Assembly: GCF_002160015.1 (NCBI RefSeq) | Contig: NZ_NFJT01000009.1 | Span: 42,495 to 106,494, forward strand | DNA from: Anaerofilum sp. An201 | Lineage (GTDB): Bacteria > Bacillota > Clostridia > Oscillospirales > Ruminococcaceae | Length of the DNA stretch: 64,000 nt | Direction: 5' to 3' | Shown here: in pieces, positions 35,062 through 45,000 of the stretch | Position numbering within the stretch: the stretch's first letter is position 1 | Layout: every line of letters starts with the position of its first letter | Made by a program: the position numbers and the translations under genes | The notes under the pieces: generated by a model | What the model was told of the DNA's origin: nothing | The model's database searches: none | The model's input: the letters and a program-made list of their open reading frames with translations, nothing else

Positions 35062-36072
35062 ATGCCGCTGTATATTGAGCGAAACGACATCACCGCCATG
35101 CGGGTGGACGCCATTGTGAATGCCGCCAGAGAGAGTCTGCTGGGGGGCGGCGGAGTGGACGGAGCCATTCACCGTGCTGCCGGGCCGGGGTTGCTGCAGG
35201 AGTGCCGCACGCTGGGCGGATGCAAAACAGGACAGGCAAAAATCACCGGGGGATATCGTCTGCCGGCGCGGTATGTGATCCACACGGTGGGTCCCGTCTG
35301 GCGTGGCGGAGGATGCGGCGAGAGGGAACTGCTGGTTTCCGCCTACCGCTCCTCTCTGGAGCTGGCTCTGGCCAACCGGTGTGAAACGGTGGCCTTCCCG
35401 CTCATCTCGTCGGGGGCCTATGGATACCCGAAGGATCAGGCGCTGCAGGTCGCGGTGGACACGATCGGAGAGTTTTTGCTGGACTATGATATGACCGTCT
35501 ATCTGGTCGTTTTTGACCGCGCTGCCTATACCATCGGCGAAACGCTCTTTCACAGCATCGCTGCCTACATTGATGACCGCTATGTGGACCGTCACACCGA
35601 CCCGCGGGAAGAACAGCGCCGACTGCTGATGAATTTCCCGACCGAATCGGTGGTGCTGGAAGAGGCCGAGCGTTGGATCGCGGCGTCCTGTGCCTCCACC
35701 TATGTTGATCTGCACGAAGCGCTCGGCAAGCTGGACGAGAGCTTTTCCCAGATGCTGCTGCGGAAGATCGACGAGCGCGGCCTCACCGACGCGCAGTGCT
35801 ACAAAAAAGCCAACATCGACCGCAAGCTCTTTTCCAAGATCCGCTCGGATATCCACTATAAGCCGTCCAAACCCACCGCCATGGCCTTTGCCGTCGCGCT
35901 GGAACTGCCGCTGGAAGAAGCCCGGGAGATGCTGGAAAAGGCGGGCTTTGCCTTCTCCCACGCCAGCAAATTCGACATCATCGTGGAATACTTCATCGCA
36001 CACCGAAACTACAACATCTTTGAGATCAACGAGGCCCTGTTCGCCTTCGATCAGAGCCTGCTGGGAGGTTGA
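35062..36072 (+). CDS. macrodomain protein (ADP-ribose binding/hydrolase) with C-terminal HTH-like domain
   Basis: A 336-residue two-domain protein. Residues about 1-165 are a macrodomain: [22 protein letters not shown], quoted as DAIVNAAR and [14 protein letters not shown], then VIHTVGPVW and [12 protein letters not shown], the ADP-ribose loops of the O-acetyl-ADP-ribose deacetylase group. Residues about 215-336 are an all-helical module ([16 protein letters not shown] ... [17 protein letters not shown] ... [13 protein letters not shown]) found after macrodomains in many Firmicutes. It may recognise a partner or DNA. The same pattern occurs in the protein at 4535-5848. It reverses ADP-ribosylation or clears its metabolites. 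DUF2200 follows 4 bp later. Confidence 0.92.
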   Translation: MPLYIERNDITAMRVDAIVNAARESLLGGGGVDGAIHRAAGPGLLQECRTLGGCKTGQAKITGGYRLPARYVIHTVGPVWRGGGCGERELLVSAYRSSLELALANRCETVAFPLISSGAYGYPKDQALQVAVDTIGEFLLDYDMTVYLVVFDRAAYTIGETLFHSIAAYIDDRYVDRHTDPREEQRRLLMNFPTESVVLEEAERWIAASCASTYVDLHEALGKLDESFSQMLLRKIDERGLTDAQCYKKANIDRKLFSKIRSDIHYKPSKPTAMAFAVALELPLEEAREMLEKAGFAFSHASKFDIIVEYFIAHRNYNIFEINEALFAFDQSLLGG

Positions 36073-36076
36073 ACCA

Positions 36077-36427
36077 ATGCCCCGCATGGATGTAACACAG
36101 ATGCCCTTTGCCAAACTGTATCCGCTGCTGGTAACCAAGGCGGAGAAAAAAGGCCGCACCCGCCAGGAGGTGGACGCGGTGACCTGCTGGCTCACCGGAT
36201 ATACGCCGGAGGAGATCGCCCGGCTGGAGCAATCCGATACCAGCTACGGGGATTTTTTCCGTGCCGCCCCCGCGATGAACCCCAACCGCACCCGCATCAC
36301 CGGCAAGGTGTGCGGTGTCCGGGTGGAGGAAATCGAGGATACCCTGCTGCGGGAGATCCGGTATCTGGACAAGCTGGTGGACGAGCTGGCTAAAGGCAGA
36401 TGCATGGAGCAGATCCTGCGAAAATAA
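36077..36427 (+). CDS. DUF2200 family protein
   Basis: A 116-residue protein that matches the DUF2200 pattern throughout: FAKLYPLLVTKAEKKGRT, CWLTGYTPEEI, DFFRAAPAMNPNRTRITG and CGVRVEEIEDTLLREIRYLD. The function of the family is unknown. It starts 4 bp after the macrodomain gene with a GGGAGG site, so the two are cotranscribed. Confidence 0.92.
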   Translation: MPRMDVTQMPFAKLYPLLVTKAEKKGRTRQEVDAVTCWLTGYTPEEIARLEQSDTSYGDFFRAAPAMNPNRTRITGKVCGVRVEEIEDTLLREIRYLDKLVDELAKGRCMEQILRK

Positions 36428-36514
36428 TTGTCGCTTGGCAGGCGACCCCAGCAGCCCCCGATCCCTCTATACTGTACTTGTAAACAAAAACGCACAGAAC
36501 AGGGGGATTTGCCA

Positions 36515-37162
36515 ATGAAAAAGAATTTGACCGAGCTGGTATTCATTCTGGACCGCAGCGGCTCCATGCAGGGGCTGGAGGGCGACACCATCGGCGGCTT
36601 CAACGCCATGCTGGAAAAGCAGAAGAAGGAGCCGGGCGAAGCCTTTGTGTCCACCGTTCTCTTCGATGACCATGCCGAGATTCTCCACGACCGGGTGAAG
36701 GTGGAGGAGGTCCGGCCCATCACCGATGCGGAATACTACGTCCGCGGCTGCACCGCTCTGCTGGACGCCATCGGCGGGGCCATCCGCCATATCGGGAACA
36801 TCCACAAGTATGCCCGCAGCGAGGATGTCCCGGAGCACACCCTTTTTGTCATCACGACAGACGGCATGGAGAACGCCAGCCGCCGCTATTCCGCCCAGGA
36901 GGTCAAGCAGATGATCCAGCGCCAGAAGGAAAAGTACGGCTGGGAATTCCTGTTTCTGGGCGCGAACATCGACGCGGTGCAGACAGCGGGACATCTGGGC
37001 ATCACCCCCGACCGGGCGGTGAACTACCACTCGGACAGCATGGGCACCCGGCTCAACTATGAAACCGTCAGCCAGGCGGTGAGCACTGTCCGGTGCAGCG
37101 CTCCGCTGGATGAACATTGGAAGGACGCCATCGAGGAGGACTTCCAGAACAGAAAACGGTAA
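36515..37162 (+). CDS. VWA-domain protein
   Basis: A 215-residue protein made of a single von Willebrand A fold. The metal-ion site is FILDRSGSMQG (DxSGS form), the threonine of the site is in RGCTALLDAIG and the second Asp in VITTDGMENAS. There is no signal peptide or membrane segment, so it is a cytoplasmic protein-binding module. It is 87 bp downstream of the DUF2200 gene and may share its transcript; a TATACT box lies at 36468 but without a matching -35. Related proteins accompany kinases and stress systems; no partner is certain here. Confidence 0.88.
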   Translation: MKKNLTELVFILDRSGSMQGLEGDTIGGFNAMLEKQKKEPGEAFVSTVLFDDHAEILHDRVKVEEVRPITDAEYYVRGCTALLDAIGGAIRHIGNIHKYARSEDVPEHTLFVITTDGMENASRRYSAQEVKQMIQRQKEKYGWEFLFLGANIDAVQTAGHLGITPDRAVNYHSDSMGTRLNYETVSQAVSTVRCSAPLDEHWKDAIEEDFQNRKR

Positions 37163-37231
37163 CGGCAAAAGGGACTGCCGCAGCGTAAAAACACAATCGC
37201 AGACCGGCACAAAAAATCAGAAACAGTAAGG

Positions 37232-37282
37232 AAAATCGGCCCATAAAGGAAGCTGTTTTGGCTTCCTCTCGGGCCGATTTTT
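37232..37282 (+). terminator. terminator after the VWA gene
   Basis: AAAATCGGCCC and GGGCCGATTTTT form the outer stem, GGAAGC and GCTTCC the inner one, ending in TTTTTGC. The remaining gap to 37444 holds another hairpin (37388-37420, GGACGCAGC/GCTGCGTCC) and nothing else I can name. Confidence 0.82.
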
Positions 37283-37444
37283 GCATGTTCTTTTTTGAAA
37301 GACCTGTTTTGCAGCAGCCCCTTGGCCGGCTGAAAAGGTGGCTTTTCCATACATTTTGGCGTTCCAAAGCCTTTTTTTGCAGCAGTGGGACGCAGCAAGC
37401 CGGAGCTTTCCGCTGCGTCCGTCTGCACGGCTCTGGTGTCGGAA

Positions 37445-38542
37445 TCACAGCGCGCCTGTCTGGATGCGCCGCTTCAGGTCAAGCACCTTCTGCTCGATTT
37501 GTGCGATGACGGCGAGAAATTCGCTGTCTTCCTTTCCGCTGGGATCGTCCAGCCCCCAGTCCTCCCGGTGGGAGTAGGGGAAGGTCGGGCACTGCACGTT
37601 GCAGCCCATCGTTACCACAATATCCACGTCCGGCAGATCCGAAAGCAGCTTGTTGTGCTGGGTCTGCTCCATGTCGATGCCGTGGGTCTGCTTCATCAGG
37701 AGGACTGCGTCGGGATTGATCCGCGCACCGGGTTCGGTGCCGGCCGAATAGCTCTCGAACACATCGCCGGCCAGCTTTTTGCCCAGAGCCTCCGCCATCT
37801 GGCTGCGGCAGGAGTTGTGTACACACAGAAAAGCCACCCTGGGCTTCCGGCGTCCGGCTGCCGAGAAGGGACAGCGCTTGCCGATGCATTGATTGTTCCG
37901 GCTGCTGTAAGAGCAGACAGGAACGTTGCGCTCGATCTGCACGCCCAGATGCTCCCGCACAAAATCCACGGCGGCAAGGATGGACAAAAAGGAGTCCCGC
38001 TTGCAGCAGCGGGGACCGCCTGCCTTGCCGATGCTTTCCAGTGCGCGGGCGGTCATCCGGTTGCTCAGCCCCCAGGGTTCCCGCGCCAGCGGCGTCGATC
38101 CGGTGACGATGGCCAAAAACTGTCCCGCGCTGACGCCCGCTCCGCAGGCGCCCCAAAATCCGCAGGCTCCGCCCGGCACCGCTTTGCCGCGGCTGTACAT
38201 CTTGTGCAGCGCTTTCTCCAGATCCAACGCACCTCCAGCATTTTTATATGCGGTGAGCAGGGCGGCGCCCACCATCACATGATGCTCGGGGCCGTGCATA
38301 TGGCAGAAGGGAAGCTCCATCATCCGCCGCACGATGGCGATGGGATCGGCGGAGGTCTCGGCAAGGCACAGTCCAAAGATGCTGTCCATGCCCTGTGTGT
38401 GGCAGTCGCTGCACACATAGTGGCCGTTCACACAGCGGGTTTTGCTGGGCTCTTTTTTATGGCAGATGGCGCACTCCATTTCCGCATCCTCGACCAGGTA
38501 TTCCAGCGGCGCCTTGCAGATCAGACATTCTTCTTTGTTCAA
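37445..38542 (-). CDS. DUF5714 - arsenate reductase (LMW-phosphatase type) fusion protein
   Basis: 365 residues, read from a TTG at 38542 with AGGAGGA 9 bases upstream. The first 50 residues carry a zinc-finger-like set of cysteines (CLIC, MECAICHK, RCVNGHYVCSDCH). Residues about 60-225 fit DUF5714 (HHVMVGAALLTAYKNAG, GGACGFWGACGAGVSAGQ, RDSFLSILAAVDFV, and a further NQCIGKRCPFS). Residues about 232-365 are a complete thioredoxin-type ArsC: VAFLCVHNSCRSQMAEALG with the catalytic Cys and the C-terminal pair in VTMGCNVQCPTFP, DWGLDDPSGK. It may reduce arsenate or act as a phosphatase; the DUF5714 role is unknown. No ArsB, ArsR or ArsM gene is adjacent. Confidence 0.87.
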   Translation of the reverse strand: MNKEECLICKAPLEYLVEDAEMECAICHKKEPSKTRCVNGHYVCSDCHTQGMDSIFGLCLAETSADPIAIVRRMMELPFCHMHGPEHHVMVGAALLTAYKNAGGALDLEKALHKMYSRGKAVPGGACGFWGACGAGVSAGQFLAIVTGSTPLAREPWGLSNRMTARALESIGKAGGPRCCKRDSFLSILAAVDFVREHLGVQIERNVPVCSYSSRNNQCIGKRCPFSAAGRRKPRVAFLCVHNSCRSQMAEALGKKLAGDVFESYSAGTEPGARINPDAVLLMKQTHGIDMEQTQHNKLLSDLPDVDIVVTMGCNVQCPTFPYSHREDWGLDDPSGKEDSEFLAVIAQIEQKVLDLKRRIQTGAL

Positions 38543-38597
38543 GGGTTTGGTTCCTCCTGTGTATAAAAATCCAGTATGCTGCCCGGCGGCAGCTGTT

Positions 38598-39122
38598 TTA
38601 ATCTCCATCAAATGTTTTTTCCGGCTGCACATATTCCTCCGGCGGCAGGATTTCCTCCTCCTCGGGTTCACCCCTATGGCGGATTTTGCGAATCAACGCC
38701 CAGAGACCGGAAAGGAAAAAGCCGATAAAACCGAGCACCGTGCCGAAGACAAGAAAAATAATCAGATTTTTCAGGCTGGGCGACAGGATATCGGTGGAGC
38801 GTTCCGGCGCGTCGGGATCGTACTTGACAGTCACCGTGTCGCGCAGCGCCGTCTCGCGGGTGCGGTTGTACAGCACACCGGAGTAGGTGCGGCCGTCCAC
38901 CTCGTAGGCATAGGTGATGTCGTAGTTGATATCGCGGTCATGCCGGGAGGTGGAGTATTTGCTGGATACATCCACCACAGAAGCGGTGGTGACAATCCAG
39001 TCTGTCTGGTGGTGCTCGTCTATGTAATTGTAAATGCCTTCGCCGACCATGCGGATACCCAAAACCAGGAGGATGATTCCCATGATGCGGAAGGCTGCGG
39101 TAAACAGCAGACTTTTCTTCAT
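38598..39122 (-). CDS. DUF3592-type membrane protein
   Basis: A 174-residue protein with two membrane spans, about residues 8-25 (TAAFRIMGIILLVLGI) and 115-140 (LIIFLVFGTVLGFIGFFLSG), and an external beta-rich domain between them. That domain (VDGRTYSGVLY, VTVKYDPDAPERS) has the DUF3592 look: conversion of a heterotypic double-Tyr/Asp pattern ending VxYDPxxPE. The tail is acidic. The function is unknown. The start at 39122 is the first Met before the signal-like segment. Confidence 0.85.
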   Translation of the reverse strand: MKKSLLFTAAFRIMGIILLVLGIRMVGEGIYNYIDEHHQTDWIVTTASVVDVSSKYSTSRHDRDINYDITYAYEVDGRTYSGVLYNRTRETALRDTVTVKYDPDAPERSTDILSPSLKNLIIFLVFGTVLGFIGFFLSGLWALIRKIRHRGEPEEEEILPPEEYVQPEKTFDGD

Positions 39123-39151
39123 ACATACCCTGCTTTCTGTCTCTCGCTGTT

Positions 39152-39622
39152 TTATTGTGCTGTCTGTTTTTCTCTGTGGGGAATTGTGATCTTTTCCACA
39201 CGCAGCGTCCCGCCGGTGATTTCCGCCATCATCAGGGTGATCTCCTGGTGAAAGCGGCGGGGACCACAGGACCCCGGATTCAGCCACAGAATCCCGTCCA
39301 TTTCCGCCTGCAGGTACTTGTGGGAGTGGCCAAACACCACCACATCCACACCGGACAGGTCCGCCGGCAGTTCTTTTCGGTTGTGGACCATGTAAAATGT
39401 CACGCCGTCCAGCGTGACGGTGAGGTCGTGCGGGATATTCTGTGCCCATTCCCGGTCGTTGTTGCCGCAGACGATGTGCAGCGGAGCGTACTGCCGCAGC
39501 TCGTCCACGATGCTCTGCTTGTTGATGTCACCGGCGTGAAGGATCACGTCGGCCGTTTTCAGATGTTCCGTCACCTCCGGCCGAAGCAGACCGTGTGTGT
39601 CGGACAGGATGGCGAGTTTCAT
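39152..39622 (-). CDS. YfcE-type metallophosphoesterase
   Basis: A 156-residue calcineurin-like phosphodiesterase. The metal ligands lie in ILSDTHG, ILHAGDIN, VCGNNDRE and VVFGHSHKY, followed by NPGSCGPRRF, the standard YfcE/MJ0936 set. It hydrolyses phosphodiesters; the substrate is unknown. It is 10 bp behind the flavodoxin gene and 29 bp before the DUF3592 gene. Confidence 0.92.
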   Translation of the reverse strand: MKLAILSDTHGLLRPEVTEHLKTADVILHAGDINKQSIVDELRQYAPLHIVCGNNDREWAQNIPHDLTVTLDGVTFYMVHNRKELPADLSGVDVVVFGHSHKYLQAEMDGILWLNPGSCGPRRFHQEITLMMAEITGGTLRVEKITIPHREKQTAQ

Positions 39623-39632
39623 ATTCTTCCTC

Positions 39633-40091
39633 TTATTTGTGCGGATTCTGTTCCAGAATCTCCCGATAAAAGCGGCGGGCGTTTTCCAGATCCTGTGCGT
39701 TCGGGTGTCCCTTTGCGATGCCGCCCACCAGCTTGAAGGGACCGAAGGTGTCGTATCCCTTGCAGGAAAACTCTCCCAGCACCGGGCAGTTTTTGGCGGC
39801 GGCAATCTCCTGCACGGCTTTTGCGCCGGTGCCTCTGGCCCCGCCGTAGGTATACACAAAGAACACCGGTTTTTTCGCGGGCAGATACTGCTGTGCAAAC
39901 GCCACTACATCCTTTTGGAATTCAAAGCCGTAGATGCCGGAGGCAAAGCCGATGCAGTCGTATTCCTCCAGACATACCGTCTGGTGTGCGGCCACGTCGA
40001 TGAGGTCGATTTCGCCCTCCGCGCGCATCGCCTCCAGAACCTTCCGGGTGTTCTCGTGGTGGCGGGAATAGTAGCAGACAGCCGTTTTCAT
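39633..40091 (-). CDS. flavodoxin-family protein
   Basis: A 152-residue FMN-binding fold: VCYYSRHHENTRKVLEAM provides the phosphate loop (a SxxxNT variant), YDCIGFASGIYGFEF and VFFVYTYGGARGTGA the isoalloxazine-side loops. An electron carrier or small quinone/flavin reductase role is likely. The start overlaps the SDR stop by 4 bp (ATGA). Confidence 0.9.
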   Translation of the reverse strand: MKTAVCYYSRHHENTRKVLEAMRAEGEIDLIDVAAHQTVCLEEYDCIGFASGIYGFEFQKDVVAFAQQYLPAKKPVFFVYTYGGARGTGAKAVQEIAAAKNCPVLGEFSCKGYDTFGPFKLVGGIAKGHPNAQDLENARRFYREILEQNPHK

Positions 40092-40804
40092 GGATTGTTC
40101 CCTCCTTGCAGTGTCCAGCCGAAGTCGTTGTGATAGATCATCTGGCGGGTCATGCCGCCGTCAATGCAGATGTTTTCGCCGGTGATAAATCCGGCCTTGT
40201 CCGAGCAGAGATACAGCACCATATTGGCGATGTCCAGCGGATTTCCCACCCGGCCGGCGGGATGCTGGGCGGCGTCCGCTCCCTCGTAAACGGTGTAATC
40301 GGTGTCGATCCAGCCGGGAGAGACGGAGTTCACCCGCACCTTTCCCGCCAGGCTCACTGCCAGTGCGTGGGTCAGAGCGGAGATACCGCCCTTGGCTGCG
40401 GTGTAGCTCTCGGTCTGGGGCTGGCTCATCCGGTCCCGCGAGGAGGAAATGTTCACGATGGCCGCGCCAGGAGCGAAGTGCGGTGCAAACAGCTTGGCCA
40501 GGTAAAAGGGGGCGGTGACTCCCACCCGCAGGGCGTAGTTGAACTCCTCATAGCTGCATTCGTCAATGCCCTTCATCAGGGGCAGAGCGTTGTTGATGAA
40601 ATAGTCCACATGTCCATGCTCGGCGATGACCTTGCGGGCAAAGTCCTCCAGAACGGTCCGGTCCGCCAGATCCCCCACATAGAAGTCGTTTTCCAGCAGG
40701 TCGATGACGCACACCTGTGCGCCTTCCTTGCGGAACTGCTCGGCAATGGCCTTGCCGATGCCCTTTGCGCCGCCGGTCACAACGGCAACTTTATTTTCAA
40801 ACAT
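40088..40804 (-). CDS. short-chain dehydrogenase/reductase
   Basis: A 238-residue SDR. The cofactor loop is VVTGGAKGIGKAIAEQF, the NNAL core motif follows (FINNALPL), catalytic Ser is in VNISSSRD and the YxxxK pair in YTAAKGGISAL. VNSVSPGWIDTDY and CIDGGMTRQMIY complete the classical pattern. The substrate is unknown. Its start is 12 bp behind the TIGR04076 gene with an AGGAAAC site. Confidence 0.93.
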   Translation of the reverse strand: MFENKVAVVTGGAKGIGKAIAEQFRKEGAQVCVIDLLENDFYVGDLADRTVLEDFARKVIAEHGHVDYFINNALPLMKGIDECSYEEFNYALRVGVTAPFYLAKLFAPHFAPGAAIVNISSSRDRMSQPQTESYTAAKGGISALTHALAVSLAGKVRVNSVSPGWIDTDYTVYEGADAAQHPAGRVGNPLDIANMVLYLCSDKAGFITGENICIDGGMTRQMIYHNDFGWTLQGGNNP

Positions 40805-40816
40805 GGTGTTTCCTCC

Positions 40817-41131
40817 TCAGTCTGCATCCTCGTCCAGCGCCTCCACCAGAAAGCTCACCGGACGGAACCCGTCGTTGCAGGACAGCATGGCGGATCTGGG
40901 ATTCTTCATCCAGCCATCGTAGAAATTCTCCCCGCCGTGGCTCAAAGCCAGCACAAAGGGGGAGAGCGTGTCCCAGGCGCTCCGGCAGAAGCCCTCCGGT
41001 TTTTCCCAGCCGTTGGCGATGAACACCTGTCCCTCCTGCATATCGCAGGCGTGCAGGATGGGATTTTCATATTCGGCCATCAGATCCTTGTATTGTGTGA
41101 TGCGCATCACGGTGATTCGGCACTTTTTCAT
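40817..41131 (-). CDS. TIGR04076 family protein
   Basis: A 104-residue protein that matches TIGR04076 from end to end: KKCRITVMRITQYKDL, HACDMQEGQVFIANGWEKP, AWDTLSPFVLALSHGG, FYDGWMKNP and CNDGFRPVSF. The function of the family is unknown; it carries conserved Cys residues and is often near redox genes. It overlaps the deformylase stop by 4 bp. Confidence 0.9.
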   Translation of the reverse strand: MKKCRITVMRITQYKDLMAEYENPILHACDMQEGQVFIANGWEKPEGFCRSAWDTLSPFVLALSHGGENFYDGWMKNPRSAMLSCNDGFRPVSFLVEALDEDAD

Positions 41132-41538
41132 ATAATGATCCCCTCGCAGTGGTCGATCTCGTGCTGGATGATCTGCGCGGTCCAGCCGGTGAAGGTTTTC
41201 AGCCGCTGCTGAAACTTCTCGTTCTGCCAGCGTACCTTGATGGTTTTCCAGCGTCTGGCCGGGCGGGTGCCGGTGAGAGACAGACACCCCTCCTCCGCGT
41301 CATAGGGGCCGGACTTTTTCACGATCTCCGGGTTGAACATGACCAGATAGGCATCCTCGTTTTCAAAGGCGATGATGCGCTTGTTCACGCCGATCATATT
41401 GGCCGCCATCCCCACACAGCCGTCCCTGTGGTGCTCCAGCGTTTCCAGCAGGTCGGCGGCGATGGGAAGATCCTCCGGCAGGGCAGGCTCTGCCTTCTGC
41501 GCCAGAAATTCCACGTCCTTGCAGATTTCACGAATCAT
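41128..41538 (-). CDS. def: peptide deformylase
   Basis: A 136-residue metalloenzyme that removes formyl groups from nascent proteins. The three motifs are GMAANMIGVNKR (usually GLAAPQIG, so divergent), EEGCLSLTG with the metal Cys, and QHEIDHCEGI with the two His and the Glu. It is short, and the first motif lacks the usual Pro-Gln, so it may be a paralog next to a standard copy elsewhere. It leads a five- to seven-gene operon from the promoter at 41577-41605. Confidence 0.92.
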   Translation of the reverse strand: MIREICKDVEFLAQKAEPALPEDLPIAADLLETLEHHRDGCVGMAANMIGVNKRIIAFENEDAYLVMFNPEIVKKSGPYDAEEGCLSLTGTRPARRWKTIKVRWQNEKFQQRLKTFTGWTAQIIQHEIDHCEGIII

Positions 41539-41576
41539 ACCAGTTTCTCCTTTGTGCCGTTTTTGCTCCGATTTGA

Positions 41577-41605
41577 ATTATACATGATTGCAGGCAGACA
41601 CGCAA
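41577..41605 (-). promoter_or_regulatory. sigma-A promoter of the deformylase operon
   Basis: On the minus strand TTGCGT (41605-41600), 17 bases, TATAAT (41582-41577), about 40 bp upstream of the def start. Confidence 0.75.
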
Positions 41606-41822
41606 GAAAGAGGATTGCCGGACATCGCAATACGCAGAGAAAAAGAGGTAAAGGAAAAGTTGCATATGAAAAAGGCATCCGGTGGGCGATGGTTTTGCCG
41701 TCTGATAAAAAATAAAGCCATATATCACTTTTTGACTATCTTATAAAGAAGCAAAATTTACACAGGTTGTTTGTGCAAAAAGCTATTTTTTTTATAGAAT
41801 GGCACTTTATTATTATGAAAAC

Positions 41823-41851
41823 TTGAAAAGACAAAAAGAGTTTGATATACT
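41823..41851 (+). promoter_or_regulatory. sigma-A promoter of the polysaccharide lyase gene
   Basis: TTGAAA (41823-41828), 17 bases, TATACT (41846-41851). The start codon is 222 bp away, so the mRNA has an AT-rich leader of about 215 bases in which I see no known riboswitch. The stretch 41606-41822 shows no feature. Confidence 0.78.
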
Positions 41852-42073
41852 CGGAGTACAGTAAACAAAGATGATATCTGAAAAGAAAGATTGTTTGCTA
41901 TTTTAACAAACCTGCAGATTTGGCCGAAATGACCGGCATACACTGCATGTTTCCAGAAGGCTTTCTGCGGATACCTCTGCACTTTTCCGGTATATGGTTG
42001 ATTGGCTTTGGTACAATGGGAAATTTTTGATTGCCATTATAAAAATGACAAAAGAACAAGGAGGAGATAACCC

Positions 42074-45000
42074 ATGTTGAAAAAGAAGTTGCAGCGAGGG
42101 CTCAGCGTAATGCTGGCCGCGGCAATTGGCGGGGCGAACGTTGTCGCCGTACCAATGCCGTTCCTTGCGGCAGAACCATCCCAGGCAGCCGTTGAAACAG
42201 AGAAGTACAAAGCAGCCGTCGATCTGTCAACCGGCAGCCTTACCTTCCAAAACCTTATTCACACAGGCAATGGTTGGAACAACACCGAAAAATCCATGAT
42301 CCCGGGCGCAACAATGATGCTGGATGCCGACGGAAACAGCAGAGCGGCCGATGTTGTCATGGAATCCACACTGAACAACACCGGCGCCAACGCAGGCGTG
42401 TCCGGTGTCAGGATGTCGGGAGAACTGCAGGGTGTAAAATCCTGGTTCTTTTTTGACAACGAAATTTTGTGCCTTGGCGCGGATATAGCAAACACCGGCA
42501 GCACCCAGGACAAAGTCATCAATGTTGTGGACAACGTTCTGGTAACGGAAAGCACCTATGCCGCACTGACCAACCCCGCAAACGGATATCGCAATATTCT
42601 GGATGCGGTTGCCGCCACCGATGCGCGCTACAGCTGGGCCCCTGTTGTGGATACTGTCACACAGGGAAAACACGCTCGAAACTGGCTCACGGCGTCCGGC
42701 ATTGCGCCCAGCGGTTCCAATAAACCGCTGGAGTGGGGATACATTTTCTCCGACGGCATCACAAACTCGAAGGTCTTCTACCGTTTCCCCACAGAGGGAA
42801 CGGAGCAGGTGCAGTCCTTTGAACTGTGGGTAGAGCCGGTGAACGGCGCCTATAACTACACCTTGAGCGCCGGCGGCTCCCAGAACGATTACAACAACGG
42901 AGTACCGGCAAAAACCTCGAATCAGGTCATCAGCAACACCAAAGAACTGCAGGCGGCGGAGAACACTGCCCAGGGCGTGGTGGCCGTGAATAAATGGGTG
43001 GACGGAGAAGTGCAGGTTCCGAATTCGCTTGCAAATCTCACCCTGAATCAGGCAGCGTCCGTTTGGATGAAAAAGGACTTTTCGGACAACACAACGGTGC
43101 TCACGGTGGCAAAACCGTCTCAGCCGACAAGCCAGTACATTGATATAACGATGGATACTGTGGCAGATACAGTGGAAGAAATCGGACAGGCCGGCGCATT
43201 GGTGGAGTCTTCCGTGGAGGGCGGAAAGGTTACCCTGAAACTGGACACCACCAAAATGGACGCCCCGGTGAGCATCAAATTGACGGAAAAGGAACTGGAG
43301 ATTGTCACAGGGGAAGATATCCAGCTGGTGAAGGGGAACTCTGTGCAGATCCTCACCCCTGAAAACTTCTCCGGTGAAGTTGTATGGAATGTAAAATTCC
43401 TCAAATACGACGGCACCTTCCTGAGAAATTCCGGCTACCAGAAAATCAAGCGGGAACTGAAGGAAGGCGAAGTGGACGGAACCCGAACCGCCGGCGATGC
43501 AGACGGAAGCCATCTGCTGGAACTGCGCACCGTTCCGAGCGGTGTTGTGCTGACCGGAAAAAATAAGGGTACTGTTGTGGTCACAGCAACCGACAGCACC
43601 GGTCAGCAGAAGCGGTGGAACGTGGAGATCCTGTATGAAGATCCCGCAAATTTGCCCGCTGTGACATCGGAAGATTTTGAAAAGATCCGTCAAACCTGGC
43701 GCGAGTCTCTGATCGGCAGCAATCTGGAAGCCGAAGCGGGCGGCCCGGAAATTCTGGAGAACCTCAACAAAGAAGCTGAGGAAATTTGGAACAGCTATGC
43801 ATATAAAGGGCAGGATACCTGTGCAGGCATTCCGTGGCCCCAGCAGGAAGGCGAAGCGGGAAACCCGGATACTCCCTATGAGGACGATGCGGTGGAGTTC
43901 CGCCCTGCGTTCAAAAATGTGCTGGCAATGGCAAAGGCATATGCGGCAGAAGGCGGAAAGCTGTATCAGGATCCGGCTCTGCTGAGCGATATGATCAATA
44001 TTCTGGACTATCTGTGTACCGCCTGTTATGCGCCCAAGTCTCAAACCGACAACTGGTGGACCTGGGAGATTGGTCTGCCGAAGGATCTGATCCCGGCTCT
44101 GATGCTGATTTATGATGACCTCACGCAGGAGCAGGTCATGCGCTATACAGAAGCGCTGTATTTCTTCCAGCCCGATCCCTTCCATGAGGGCGTCATCAAC
44201 ACCGCCAGTACGCATGGACAGGGATACCGTACTGCACAGGGCGCAAATATCATCGACTGCTCCACAACCGCAGTGGGTCTGGGCGCTCTGCGCGAGGACA
44301 ATGAACTGGTCTATATTGGCATGCAGGCTTCCTCTGGAACGTTTGTGATCAACACAGTGAAGGACAGCTCCCTCATTGCAAAAGAGGGATACGCCAGCGG
44401 ATTCTATCCCGATGGCTCCTATCTGGATCACATCAGTGTGCCGTATCTGGGAGCCTATGGCATTGAATTTATGAAAGGTGCGGTAAAGATTCCGTCGCTG
44501 CTGGCAGGCACTCCCTGGCAGTATCCCGCCGAGGTCCAGCAAAATATGGAAAGCTATGTAGTGGACGGTTTTGGAAACGGCATCTACAACGGAATGCTGC
44601 TGGATTCTCTGAAGGGCCGTTCGGTATCCCGTCCTGCTTCCAGCAATCAGGCGGCCGGCAGAGAGGCAATGACCATCATCCTGCAGCTGGTGGATTCCTT
44701 CACCGAGCCTGCAAAGAGCACAACTCTTTCCGCCCTCAAACTCTGGCTGCAGAAGGACCCCGGCTTTGTGGACAGTCTGTCCGGTGCGGAGTATGTGGCC
44801 GTGAAGCAGAAGGCAAAGGAGATCCTGGCCGATGACAGCATCGAAGCAAAGGTTTCTCCCACCCATGTGTCCTACAGCCTGATGGACCGTGCCATCCATA
44901 GAACAAACGATTATCTGTTTGCTGTTTCCATGTATTCCGAGCGCATTCAGAATACAGAGATCATGAATCACGAAAACCGTTTTGGCTGGCATCAGAACAA

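Noticed and set aside
41858..42073. Riboswitch in the long leader of the lyase gene
   Set aside because: The leader is AT-rich with only weak pairing possibilities and none of the cores of known aptamers.
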